Assembly (NCBI GenBank): GCA_947044365.1
Contig: OX345646.1
Location: 4,759,327 to 4,823,326, forward strand
DNA from: Petrosia ficiformis
Taxonomy: Eukaryota > Porifera > Demospongiae > Haplosclerida > Petrosiidae
Reading direction: 5' to 3'
DNA: 64,000 nt
Shown here: piece after piece, positions 24,553 to 35,309 of the stretch
Layout: every line of letters begins with the position of its first letter
Position numbering within the stretch: the stretch's first letter is position 1
The notes under the pieces: generated by a model
Told to the model about the DNA's origin: nothing
Database searches by the model: none
Seen by the model: the letters and a program-made list of their open reading frames with translations, nothing else
Translations under genes and position numbers: made by a program

Positions 24553-27500
24553 CTAGTTATCAGATGATATATTTGGTAAGTCAGTCTCAATGACATCAAC
24601 TTGACGTTTGTAAATGCCAGTCTCGGGCTTTTGAGACGAAACACTGAAACTCCCAGTTTTATTGAACGTCTGACAACATAAGCAGAGTAACAAGCCCAGT
24701 ACAGTGCCAATAATAATACCAATAATAAAAGTTGCTATGGAGATCCCAGCAGTAGCACCTGCAGACAAACCACTGGATGATGAAGTGGGTTCTACTTGTA
24801 TTGATACATTAGTCACTGTGTTGTTATTTGGTGCATATAATGGATATACAGTCATATTCGAGATACTGATAGCAAAAGGTAGCTGGTCTCCGTCTTTAAG
24901 TCCATTTGTCATTCTATCAAAAAGATCTTGAGCTGAGTATTGCCACTGTGTTGTAGCATTGCGACTTATGTTTGCAATGTGTAAATGTACCATGATATCA
25001 TTAGATTCAGCTGTACGAACCTGAGGAAAAGAGAATGGATGTATAACAGGAAAACTATTTGGAGGATAGATACTGAACGAAGTGACATTCTCTTTTTAAA
25101 AAGTATAGTATATGTACGTACACAGGTCTTTGGAAACAGCCAGTCATGCAGCACATTGTCGAATAAATCTAGTGAATGTCTGGTAAATTGAAACCGAGCT
25201 GTATATACAAACTATGACTTATATGGGTAGTAGAACAAGACTGGCAGTTGGCTCACTATCCCACACCTCTGTATGAACATCCACCCTCTGGCTTGTGTAT
25301 AATATAGACTGTGAAGATGTTGCTAGTGAAGCCATTTACAAAGCAGTAGGAAGCTTTCACTACAATCACATCAATATATATATATATAAGTACATTGTCA
25401 TTATAATTACGTACATGTGGTTAAGGAAGTTGTAATTCCAGGAGGCTTGGTAACTGTACATGTACATCAAATTTTACTCATTATTTAATCATGTATTAAC
25501 CTTATGATATTAAACTATACACTATAGTACATATAAGTTATTGAGTTACAGTATAATCATGTATTAACCTTATGATATTAAACTATACACTATAGTACAT
25601 ATAAGTTATTGAGTTACAGTATAATTATGTATTAACCTTATGATATTAAACTATACACTATAGTACATATAAGTTATTGAGTTACAGTATAATTATGTAT
25701 TAACCTTATGATATTAAACTATACACTATAGTACATATAAGTTATTGAGTTACAGTATAATCATGTATTAACCTTATGATATTAAACTATACACTATAGT
25801 ACATATAAGTTATTGAGTTACAGTATAATCATGTATTAACCTTATGATATTAAACTATACACTATAGTACATATAAGTTGTTGAGTTACAGTATAATCAT
25901 GTATTAACCTTATGATATTAAACTATACACTATAGTACATATAAGTTATTGAGTTACAGTATAATCATGTATTAACCTTATGACATTAAACTATACACTA
26001 TAGTACATATAAGTTATTGAGTTACAGTATAATCCTTATGATATTAAACTATACACTATAGTACATATAAGTTATTGAGTTACAGTATAATTATGTATTA
26101 ACCTTATGATATTAAACTATACACTATAGTACATATAAGTTATTGAGTTACAGTATAATCATGTATTAACCTTATGATATTAAACTATACACTATAGTAC
26201 ATATAAGTTATTGAGTTACAGTATAATCATGTATTAACCTTATGATATTAAACTATACACTATAGTACATATAAGTTGTTGAGTTACAGTATAATCATGT
26301 ATTAACCTTATGATATTAAACTATACACTATAGTACATATAAGTTATTGAGTTACAGTATAATCATGTATTAACCTTATGACATTAAACTATACACTATA
26401 GTACATATAAGTTATTGAGTTACAGTATAATCATGTATTAACCTTATGACATTAAACTATACACTATAGTACATATAAGTTATTGAGTTACAGTATAATC
26501 ATGTATTAATCTTATGACATTAAACTATTTACAGTAACTTACTTGAATTGAGCTAATTTGTAAAGGCGTTCTGAATGGCATACCAACTTGTCTAGCATAC
26601 TCAGTAATGGCAGCTCTTATGTTTTGTTTCAAACTAGTCACATTAGCTAATCTACCTCCAGTTGGTATCAGCATAGATAAACGAACAAATTCCGATTGGG
26701 CTAAACAAGTGGAAATGTCATAAACATCCAGGAGAGGTTCTGATGGTGAGAACGAATAAAAATTGGCAGTGGAACTAACTTCTTCGATAATTTCAGACCC
26801 ATCGTCGCCCATGCTAACACTAGTCCCGGTAAACGTTGTCTGCCAGATAGTAGAATCTGTTGTATTGCCAGTCACCGACACCACCTGCTGTCCGGGACGA
26901 GTGAAGTAGATTTGATAGGTAACATTTACGATAGTCGAACCATTAGTTAGTGGGAATTCACCAGGTGATTGCGCAATCCATACATCCACTAACAAACCGC
27001 GTGCAGTAGTCACACCTTCGTAAACAAAATCCCTGTCGTCTGTTGCATATAACAGTTCACGGAGACCATTTAGATGTAATCGCCCATCACTTCCATTGTT
27101 TGCGTCAAAATAAGAATTTTCAAGTGTTATTGGAGACACATAACAAGTCTCATAGAGGTGGTTTATATAATATTGTGTTTCAATATTGAAGTCTTGGATA
27201 CCAGAAAATGAACCCGTGTATTCAGGAACGGAGACAAAGACGTCATATCGAAACAGTTGATGATCAAAATCATAAAATTCCTGCATAAGAAATGAGACTG
27301 ACATCAATATTATAATACTGTGTGCGTGTATGTGTGTGTGTGTGTGTCTGTGCATTTGTATGTGTGTGTGTCGGTGTGTGTATGTGTCTGTCTGTGTATG
27401 TCTTCAAAGTTCAAAGGTATGTCTGTGTGTGTGTATGTGTTTGTCTGTGTGTGTGTTGGTGTGTCTGTACGTGTGTATGTGTGTGTGTGTATGTGTGTCT

Positions 27501-29532
27501 ATGTCGTCAAAGGTTCAAAGGTATGTGTGTGTGTATGTGTATGTATGTGTGTCTGTCTGTCTGTGTACATGTATGTCTTCAAAGGTTCAAAGGTATGTGT
27601 GTGTGTGTGTGTATGTGTATGTATGTGTGTCTGTCTGTTTGTCTGTGTACATGTATGTCTTCAAAGGTTCAAAGGTATGTGTGTGTGTGTGTGTATATAC
27701 ACAATTATGATATGACATGTTAATGAACTACATCTACTTGTACACAAATGAGTTATTGTGATAATTGAATAAAGTAATTACTAACATAAAAATTTCAATG
27801 GAAGAAATTCGAAGCAGTGAATGAGGAACACACAGAGTAATTATTTAAATATAGCATATGTTACTATGGCAACCATTTGATATAGTCATTATAGTTCTAT
27901 AATCAGTATAGATAAGACCTGTCAAGACAAGCTATAGTATTGTAGGCAGATCAGAGGTTTGAGGGGAATGGGGGCTGGTGTAGTAACAAGTAGTCATTTT
28001 TTGTTTGTATCTTCATCAGCTACAAGACTTATGGGGCCCTAAATGCCACCAGAAGCAACCTCGTATGGCCTGAATTTTAAATGATTGAGCATTCCTGCAG
28101 ATCCCGTAAAGAGCAATGTGCTTTGCAGGGCCCTAAATGCTACCAGAAACAACCTCAGAGGGCCTGAATTTTAAATGATTGAGCATTCCTGCAGATCCCG
28201 TAAAGAGCAATGTGCTTTGCAGGGCCCTAAATGCCACCAGAAACAACCTCAGAGGGCCTGAATTTTAAATGATTGAGCATTCCTGCAGATCCCGTAAAGA
28301 GCAATGTGCTTTGCAGGGCCCTAAATGCCACCAGAAACAACCTCAGAGGGCCTGAATTTTAAATGATTGAGCATTCCTGCAGATCCCGTAAAGAGCAATG
28401 TGCTTTGCGGGGCCCTAAATGCTACCAGAAACAACCTCAGAGGGCCTGAATTTTAAATGATTGAGCATTCCTGCAGATCCCGTAAAGAGCAATGTGCTTT
28501 GCAGGGCCCTAAATGCTACCAGAAACAACCTCAGAGGGCCTGAATTTTAAATTATTGAGCATTCCTGCAGATCCCGTAAAGAGCAATGTGCTTTGCGGGG
28601 CCCTAAATGCCACCAGAAGCAACCTCGTATGGCCTGAATTTTAAATGATTGAGCATTCCTGCAGATCCCGTAAAGAGCAATGTGCTTTGCAGGGCCCTAA
28701 ATGCTACCAGAAACAACCTCAGAGGGCCTGAATTTTAAATGATTGAGCATTCCTGCAGATCCCATAAAGAGCAATGTGCTTTGCGGGGCCCTAAATGCTA
28801 CCAGAAACAACCTCAGAGGGCCTGAATTTTAAATGATTGAGCATTCCTGCAGATCCCGTAAAGAGCAATGTGCTTTGTATGATTGATATAGTATTATTTT
28901 AGTATGACAATAATGACCACTTTTAGTTATAGTTATAGTATGTCTACAATTTTAGTTTAGTTATAGTTTATAATTAACTAAAATATTTATAGGTAATAAA
29001 ATAGACTTGTAATTTAATTATAGTTTTCTAAAAGTCATAATGTCTTATTAAAAGGGGTTTTAGTTATAGTTAAAACATTAATGATGTCTGCTTGTCCCTT
29101 TGGTACATACTGGTACATGTATGTAGTTATATACAAAATGAAATTAAAGTAATTAAAGGTAATTTAGTTTAGAGGGGGGGTTACCCCTTCAACATGATAT
29201 AATTATAATTATAATTAAATAATGCAATTATATTTTACATGTAGGGCTGAAACAGATATCCAATTATCCGGATAATTATTCGCGAACTAAACATCCGGAT
29301 CTGTTTCTTGTTATTGTGAACAGATATCCGGATAGTAAAAGCAGGATTTGTTCCAGCCCTAATTACATGTTTATATATTAGATGCAAGGTTGAGGCTTGG
29401 CTTGTGCAAGGCATGAGATAATTAGAAAAGCCAAGAATTCAACCCTGAACCTTGGGCTGATTATCTCAGTTTTCCAATTTTTATGGCCCGTAGGGCCATC
29501 CCTATGATTGCTTTCCCACGGGTTCGATGTAT

Positions 29533-29567
<35 letters not shown>

Positions 29568-31919
29568 TGTGTCACCTACGCGAGTATGGGTTGTATACGT
29601 AGTTAAGGAAGTTACATCATTCCCGGGGGCTCGGTCAATTAATGGGCGTGGCGCGTAAAAGAACGCGCGATCAAGCTCTACACACCAGCAGAAAGAAAGC
29701 TGTTGAGCTTACGTAGAAACTGTAACTAATAGCTAGCTATTCTGCCTGAAATATATTCTTAAAGTTCTACAAGGTCCTTTGAAAGGTCAGGAGAGTAGAT
29801 AATCAAAATAATAACTATAATAAGCTGTTGTCTTTCATGCTTGATAAAGTCAGCCATGATTACTGAATTCTGGACACCACAAAGCAGTCATAAGGATACT
29901 TTTATCTTCACTTAAATTTGTAAAGCAATCATAGGGATGTTTTTTTCTCTATATACACTTGTTTTATACTATAATGAATTATGTACATACACAAAACACA
30001 TTATATTCTTCTATACATAGATGTACTGTACACATACATATATACATACATATATACATACACTGTACATACAAATACACAGATACATACATACCAGTGT
30101 TTTTGATAAGTTCGTATGGTGCAGTTAATTATGATTATATTGTCACTAACAGCATTAACCCTTTGTTAACTGGCTCAAGATTTATCCCCAATGGCACACA
30201 CTAACCATTGTAGAGCCAATTTGGCCCGTGCTTCAAAACGTATAAAAAACTCTGATACATAGTATTACATACATACATACATACATACATACATCCGAGT
30301 TTTTGATAAGTTTTGAAGCACAGGCCAAATTGGCTCAAAAATGTTAGTGTGTGCACCATTTGGAATACATTTTGAGCCAATTAACTAAGAGTTAATGCTG
30401 TTAGTGATGATACAATCACTGGCCCAAAGAGAGGACTGTGCAGTGCCAAATAAGAAGCTCTTTGGGCCAACGGTGCGTCATATAAAAACACTGACATACA
30501 TACATACATACTGACATAATTACATATATTACAAGAATAATAAAAAAACATTTTCAATAAAAATGAAAGAAGATGTAGGGATGTCAAAACCCAAAAAGCA
30601 TGCAAACAAGGTTGGGAAGCTAACATAGGACCCAAAATCACTTCCATATAACCCAACATAAGTACTTACACTGCTATAAAACAAAATACAGAGCTGTACT
30701 TATGTAGGGTTATATGGAAGTGTTTTTGGGTCCTATGTTAGCTTCCCAACCTTGTTTGCATGCTTTTTGGGTTTTGACATCCCTACATCTTCTTTCATTT
30801 TTATTGAAAATGTTTTTTATTATTCTTGTTTCCATTGTTTTTTTTTCTGAATGGTGTGAACATTTTTTTGTAGATTGAAGAATATATCATTATGGAATCA
30901 TACAAAAATAAATGCATTAAAATTTGTTCATCAATAAAAGTCAGTCTTTTGTATTTATGTATTGATTATCATTCTCTTTCACTTACAGTATATTCTCTAT
31001 TTCACTTACAGCACCGTCTGCCATCCTACAAGAAGTAGTGTCAGTCACTGTGTCAACCATTCAGCATTCCAATGGTTATCATAATATACAATATTATTAT
31101 ACAATGGCTTTATTATTAATAATTATTATATTCATTATTATAAAAATGTATTTGCTCACAAATGTTATCACTATGCTTATGCAACAAACACTTCAGCTTC
31201 CATGTTCCGAGTACACGAATGCGCATGCGTAATTAAATTCCTCGTAGGAAAATGGCGTCCAATTCGAGATCAAATCTTTGTAGTCGTTGAGACTGTCTTC
31301 TTTCATAGTATCTGTAGATATCATCTCGATACTTGTAGACCAGAATTTTACTATAAATGCGACTGGAATGGTGCTAGAATCATTGTGATATTTTAACAAA
31401 CAAAAAAATGATTTGTCTGAAAAATAATAATAATAATAATAAGATGAAGATTTTGCCAGTTTTGCCACTCGCCGGTTCTCTACCATAACGACAGTCTTTG
31501 GCCATTTAGAAGATGTTGGTAGTCATAAAAACACTAGATATGATCAGGTATGTGTGTATTAAAACCTATCCGTGTATATTACCAGAGATTTCAGGTCATC
31601 AATTGCAATTGAAATGTATGGGCGGCCATTTTTTTTCCGTGGCATCCCTACATAGAGAGTACTACCGTACTCTCTGATACATACACTGTACATAGTTACA
31701 TACATGTACATGTACTGTTGATGTACATGTATATACATGTCAGTGTGTTGTTATAGTTAACAATAATTATAACTTTTAGTAAGCGTAATATTATTAAAAT
31801 TAAACTAAAAGTTTGAGAAACCAGGCATACTATAACTATAACTAAAAGTGGTCATTATTGTCATACTAAATCAATACAATTACAATACATGTACATATAC
31901 ATGATGTTATCGGAGATGT

Positions 31920-31950
<31 letters not shown>

Positions 31951-34596
31951 CACCTGAGGCAATGGAAAAATGAAAATGAGAGTTGCCTCAGGTGGGATTC
32001 GAACCCACGACCTCTGTACTCTGGACAGATGCTCTACCAACTGAGCTACCAAGGCAGCTCAGCTGGCAGGGTCCGAATCAAACATCTCATATGCCTGTAT
32101 GAACAGGCTAACTTGACACTAGGCATTAGGTGATGGCCAGGGTAATGAATCCACCAAAGACACCAACACCAAACCTATAAGCATATACATGATGTTATCG
32201 GAGATGTAGAAAGAAAAAAAGAAAAAAAGAAGGAAAGAAAGAAAGACACCTGAGGCAATGGAAAAATCAAAATGAGAGTTGCCTCAGGTGGGATTCGAAC
32301 CCACGACCTCTGTACATGTACATGTACATACAATATACATGTGTATACATAGAGATACATAATCCAGACAACATTGTTGTTTGTAACAGTTACATGGTAC
32401 ACTTCTTCCTTTAATATTTTATTTTAAGACTCACAATATTGTTGGGTATTGCCACAACAATGTTGTGAGTAACAGCTAAAAGCATCAATGCTGCCTGTTG
32501 TATGTACATGTACATGTATGTGAGTACATGTACATGTGTACATGACATATTCACTTACATACATGTACATGATGCATACAATGTACAGGTATGTTTGTGT
32601 ACATGTGTACATAGACATATTTAATTACATACATGTACATGTACATATAATATACACATGTACATACATGTATACATAGACATAGTTAATTACATACATG
32701 TACATGTACATATAATATACACATGTACATACATGTATACATAGACATAGTTAATTACATACATGTACATGTACATATAATATACACATGTACATACATG
32801 TATACATAGACATAGTTAATTACATACATGTACATGTACATATAATATACACATGTACATACATGTATACATAGACATAGTTAATTACATACATGTACAT
32901 GTACATGTACATAAACACTGACATAACATTTACATGTACATAAATGTGTACATACACATACATGTACATGTACATATAATATACACATGTACATGTATAC
33001 ATGTAGAGTTACATAGATACATGTGTACATACCAGAGTTTTTGATAAGTTTTGAAGCATGGGCCAAATTGGCTCAACAATGGATAGTTTGTGCACCATTT
33101 GGAATACATCTTGAGCCAATTAACGCTGTTAGTGATGATATAATCAGGATTAATTGTGCCACTGGCCCAGAGAACTGTGCAGTGCCAAATAAGAAGCTCT
33201 TTAGGCCAATGGAGCACCATATGGTACAATATACATAAAGTTACATAATACATAGTTACATACAATATACATACATACATACAGTAATTAAGTTTACATG
33301 CTATGATGGGAGCTACACTTTAAAAAAGTGATAATCAATTGTAACTCTAAGTAGTACTATAGTATGTACTACTTTGTAATATAATCATAGTAATGAGTGA
33401 ATTGACTGAATTCCCCTTACATTTGTATGTGATAGCATACAGTACATGTACATGTAGTACTAAGGTGTAGTACTGTGTAGTACATCACAAAGTACAGTGT
33501 ACTTCACTCACAAAGTACACTATAGTAAATGATAGTATGTAAACTAATGTCATATTTACAATGTACGTACATACATACATACATACATACATATACATAC
33601 ATACATACATACATACATTACATACATACATACATACACATACATACATACATACATACATACAAACAAACATACATACATACATACATACATACATCAT
33701 CTTTTGTGTTATTATCAACACACCTGAAAATTCCAAGCCTTATCACTTGTAACAATCTCTATGCCAGTTGTAAAAAAGCTCGGTAACGCTGGTATTGGTG
33801 GACCAGTAATACGTCCCGAACATATTAACCCAGTTGGAACCATAAACACATCATCAGGGACTGACTCGGGACCACTTCGGAAATCGACAAAAGTATAGTG
33901 ATGCTCCAACTCAATTATATCTTCACTTGTTGGGTACAGGCGCTCTCCAAACAGCTCAATAGTAACGGGTACTAACCCAGGTTCTGAGGTCATCCATAAG
34001 CTAGCATCTGTAAAGTAATAATCAATAATCCAGGAACTGTTTTCATTAACAGTGCAACTTTGCCAGTGATAGCTAGGTACAGCACGAGTCTCATTGATAC
34101 CTAAGTATCTAGCACTTGTCCCATTATCTATAAGAAAGAAATAAGATGGAGGGCCTATGTGTACTGTGTTATTATCACCAGGGACAATACCAAATACAAA
34201 TCGAGTTAGTGGATTAGTGGTGTTGGTAGTTAGCAAACTAACTGTACAATCTTCACCAGTTCTGCGATTAGGGAACACAAACGTCTCTCGCAAATTATAA
34301 TTGGAAATGCTTGATGTTTTCTGACCACGTGATGTGGAGTCCAATCGTCCCCGGTTACCAATCTCATCTAGATATTCCGTTACAAATATACTCAGATTAA
34401 ATTCTTTAATTGTAGCTTCAGCAGCCAAGTAATATTGATCTGGAAGTCGTGGCAATGGTGGGTCGCCATCACTGAGAGTATAATCACTTTCATCGCATAC
34501 AGAAGTGTATTCGTCGTGATCAGCTGAAACACCAGTATATACTAACAGAAACTGCAGCATGACTGCAGTAATGAACTGTCCTTGAGCCATCAACAT
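24553..34596 (-). CDS. Type I membrane glycoprotein, LolA-like family, three exons, 692 aa
   Basis: Minus-strand exons: 34596-33724, 27280-26543 and 25020-24553 (873+738+468 nt, all phase 0, GT-AG). Start ATG 34594-34596 follows a CTGCAG acceptor, so the upstream in-frame AT-repeat sequence is intron. The protein starts with a signal peptide (MLMAQGQFITAVMLQFLLVY, cleavage likely near GVSA/DHD), has a large ectodomain with many N-x-S/T sites (NTTDST, NGSTIVNVT, NISRNATT), one membrane span near the end (ATFIIGIIIGTVLGLLL followed by CLCC) and a tail of about 45 residues with Tyr (GIYKRQVD). Segments such as FMVPTGLICSGR, FDHQLFRYDVF and VYDISTCLAQSE resemble the uncharacterised animal LolA-like domain proteins; I make that link from memory of the family pattern, not alignment. 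Function is unknown; a surface or lysosomal lipoprotein-binding role would be speculation. Its introns contain large repeat arrays. Confidence 0.85.
25490..26527 (-). repeat. 68-bp tandem array (family H core), about 15 copies
   Basis: Reverse-orientation units reading CATGTATTAACCTTATGATA, then TTAAACTATACACTATAGTA and CATATAAGTTATTGAGTTAC. A few units share single substitutions (GTTGTTGAG, ATGACATTAA), and one copy near 26030 is shortened. The array ends about 14 bp from the splice donor of exon 2 of the LolA-like gene (donor GT at 26541-26542). Confidence 0.97.
27318..27698. repeat. (GT)n repeat with embedded 60-80-bp unit
   Basis: GT/GTCT microsatellite punctuated four times by TCTTCAAAGGTTCAAAGGTA-like inserts, producing a longer-period tandem structure. 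It begins 38 bp upstream (minus strand) of the acceptor of LolA-like exon 2. Confidence 0.92.
28010..28876 (+). repeat. 94-bp tandem array (family E), about nine copies
   Basis: Unit: GGGCCCTAAATGCCACCAGA, AACAACCTCAGAGGGCCTGA, ATTTTAAATGATTGAGCATT, CCTGCAGATCCCGTAAAGAG, CAATGTGCTTTGCA, repeating every 94 bp. Units differ by few substitutions. Single diverged relatives occur near 8640, 38430 and 48090. Confidence 0.96.
28900..29080. mobile_element. Family C repeat
   Basis: CATTATGACTTTTAG-type and TTAGTTATAGTT words in inverted arrangement around AATTAACTAAAA. Confidence 0.65.
29242..29361. mobile_element. Small hAT-like MITE, 120 bp
   Basis: TAGGGCTGAAACAGATATCC at the left and its inverse GGATTTGTTCCAGCCCTA at the right. 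The 8-bp flanks are TTTACATG and ATTACATG (7 of 8). Internal GGATATCCGG-type palindromes are shared with 5537 and 44657. Confidence 0.83.
29475..29950 (+). mobile_element. Family D element, about 470 bp
   Basis: Begins CCATCCCTATGATTGCTTTC and ends GTAAAGCAATCATAGGGATG, forming TIRs of about 20 bp. The interior includes GTAGTTAAGGAAGTT, CTCGGTCAATTAATGGGCGT and AATAGCTAGCTATTC. The reverse partner is at 20355-20790; fragments are at 45625, 57505, 59210 and 60815. Confidence 0.82.
30108..30250 (-). mobile_element. Family A MITE, truncated
   Basis: Carries GTGCAGTTAATTATGATTAT and TAACCATTGTAGAGCCAATT in reverse orientation but lacks the CAAAGAGCTTCTTATTTGGC portion. Confidence 0.75.
30293..30495 (+). 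mobile_element. Family A MITE, full length
   Basis: GAGTTTTTGATAAGTTTTGA, GCCAAATTGGCTCAAAAATG, GTGCAGTGCCAAATAAGAAG, ending TCATATAAAAACACTG. Confidence 0.82.
30531..30829. repeat. Long near-perfect inverted repeat, two arms of about 135 bp
   Basis: The left arm (30531-30665) and right arm (30696-30829) are complementary over almost their full length. Examples: GGATGTCAAAACCCAAAAAG on the left against CTTTTTGGGTTTTGACATCC on the right; AGGTTGGGAAGCTAACATAG against CTATGTTAGCTTCCCAACCT. The loop is about 30 nt. It is in intron 1 of the LolA-like gene. It contains no frame of note and could be a foldback element or a source of hairpin RNA. Confidence 0.93.
31193..31548. other. Coding-like island inside a LolA-gene intron, strand ambiguous
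   Basis: Minus strand: open frame 31486-31193 of 97 codons starting ATG GTA GAG AAC CGG, with a possible TTTTTCAG acceptor at about 31424 and the segment EMISTDTMKEDSLNDYKDL ending YSEHGS. Plus strand: a frame read from about 31444 gives DEDFASFATRRF, FGHLEDVGSHKNTRYDQ and a good donor CAG/GTATGT at 31548. A palindromic TGCGCATGCG (NRF1-like, about 31219) and AAATGGCG lie nearby. Base composition is richer than the flanks. I recognise no domain. It may be a small nested gene, a captured exon or transposon remains. Confidence 0.35.
31748..31870. mobile_element. Family C repeat fragment
   Basis: TTATAGTTAACAATAATTAT, TAGTAAGCGTAATATTATTA and CTATAACTAAAAGTGGTCAT, as in other family C loci. Confidence 0.65.
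31893..32312 (-). mobile_element. tRNA-derived SINE-like unit, 1.4 tandem copies, period 288 bp
   Basis: The segment starting ATGATGTTATCGGAGATGTA at 31901 recurs at 32189. Each copy has an A/G-rich (AAAG)n run (the pyrimidine tail in SINE orientation), a 12-bp inverted repeat CACCTGAGGCAA / TTGCCTCAGGTG (31951-31962 with 31983-31994; 32247-32258 with 32279-32290) and the 3' half of a tRNA. Only the first copy has the whole tRNA-like head. The second copy is cut off within the tRNA-like region by ACATGT repeats. Confidence 0.75.
31984..32055 (-). tRNA. tRNA-like sequence, probably a SINE head rather than a working tRNA
   Basis: The minus strand folds as a 72-nt cloverleaf: acceptor GCCTTGG/CTGAGGC (two G-U pairs) with discriminator A, D stem GCTC/GAGC, anticodon stem TCTGT/ACAGA, 4-nt variable loop, T stem GTGGG/CCCAC with loop TTCGAAT. 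A box (TAGCTCAGTTGG) and B box (GGTTCGAATCC) are intact. The 7-nt anticodon loop CCAGAGT would give anticodon AGA but lacks the universal T33, and a serine tRNA should have a long variable arm. Together with the repeat context this argues for a tRNA-derived element that may still bind Pol III. Confidence 0.6.
32500..33020. repeat. 65-bp tandem repeat of ACATGT-rich sequence
   Basis: Four clear copies between about 32620 and 32890 of a 65-bp unit: TTAATTACATACATGTACAT, GTACATATAATATACACATG, TACATACATGTATACATAGA. Similar degenerate sequence continues on both sides. Confidence 0.9.
33030..33232 (+). mobile_element. Family A MITE
   Basis: CAGAGTTTTTGATAAGTTTT, GGCCAAATTGGCTCAACAAT, CTGTGCAGTGCCAAATAAGA; ends near GGAGCACCATATGG. 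A small internal deletion relative to other copies. Confidence 0.8.
33565..33696. repeat. (CATA)n microsatellite
   Basis: About 130 bp of ACATACAT repeats, ending about 27 bp from the donor of LolA-like exon 1. Confidence 0.96.
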
Positions 34597-34618
34597 TTTG
34601 GATCTTGAGAAATTCTGC

Positions 34619-34654
<36 letters not shown>

Positions 34655-35306
34655 ATTATATACAAATTTTGCAGACTAAATACACGCATTAATATACTAT
34701 ATTAGTGACATTTGCATCAGTAGATGCTTACCTAACCTGCAAAGCAACTGCTCCAATAATCCAATTTTAATAATGTGCCATATGACTGTCATGCACTACA
34801 ATTTATTCTGCAGATCACGTGACTTTATTATGGGTGGAGGATAAATTGATATTCATAGCTGAGCTGTTTAAAGATTCAAAGGCGGATTTTATGCTCAGAA
34901 TTTATCTTTCTAAGCAACAGCTGAGACTTAAAAGGAATTTACAAAGTAAAGGTTAGTACTGATGATGTTGTAGCTCGTATAAAACACCTATATGATTTAT
35001 AGAGGGCCTTTGTAAGTCCACAAGGCCATGTGTTTGAGCTGTGGGTGTGTGTGATAGAGGGGCGTGTTTGATAGCAAGCCTTAAAAAATATCCTCCTCTT
35101 ATATATGCAGGCTGCAGCTTACATCACTAAACAACGTGCCAGCTGAAAACACTGTTTATTCATAGGGACTTAGTGGTAAGCAACCATAATGTATGTTTGT
35201 GTATTGCAAACCAAAAGTGCAATTAAAATTTTTGTTCAGTAATTATATATATATATACACAAGTTTATAACAAAAGAAACCTTTGATGATGACCTTCCCT
35301 CTGCAG
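34597..35306. promoter_or_regulatory. Divergent promoter region between LolA-like (-) and POU (+) genes
   Basis: Toward the minus strand, a 5' UTR intron is likely: donor GTTAG/GTAAGC at 34731 and acceptor CTGCAG at 34620-34615 (117 bp). Toward the plus strand, a leader exon ends AGTG/GTAAGC at 35175 and the intron runs to the CTGCAG acceptor at 35301-35306. TATA-like words: TATAAAA 34978-34984 and TTATATATG 35099-35107. A perfect POU octamer ATTTGCAT lies at 34710-34717, and CCAAT/ATTGG words sit near 34752-34762. Transcript starts are inferred, not shown. Confidence 0.5.
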
Positions 35307-35309
35307 ATC

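Noticed and set aside
32278..32312. Second tRNA gene
   Set aside because: Only the 3' half of the tRNA-like sequence is present in the second tandem copy.
34597..34689. N-terminal extension of the LolA-like protein with Ile/Tyr run
   Set aside because: It translates an AT repeat upstream of a CTGCAG acceptor, so it is intronic.
35283..35309. Upstream ATGs of the POU frame
   Set aside because: They precede a pyrimidine-rich CTGCAG acceptor and would lie in the 5' UTR intron.
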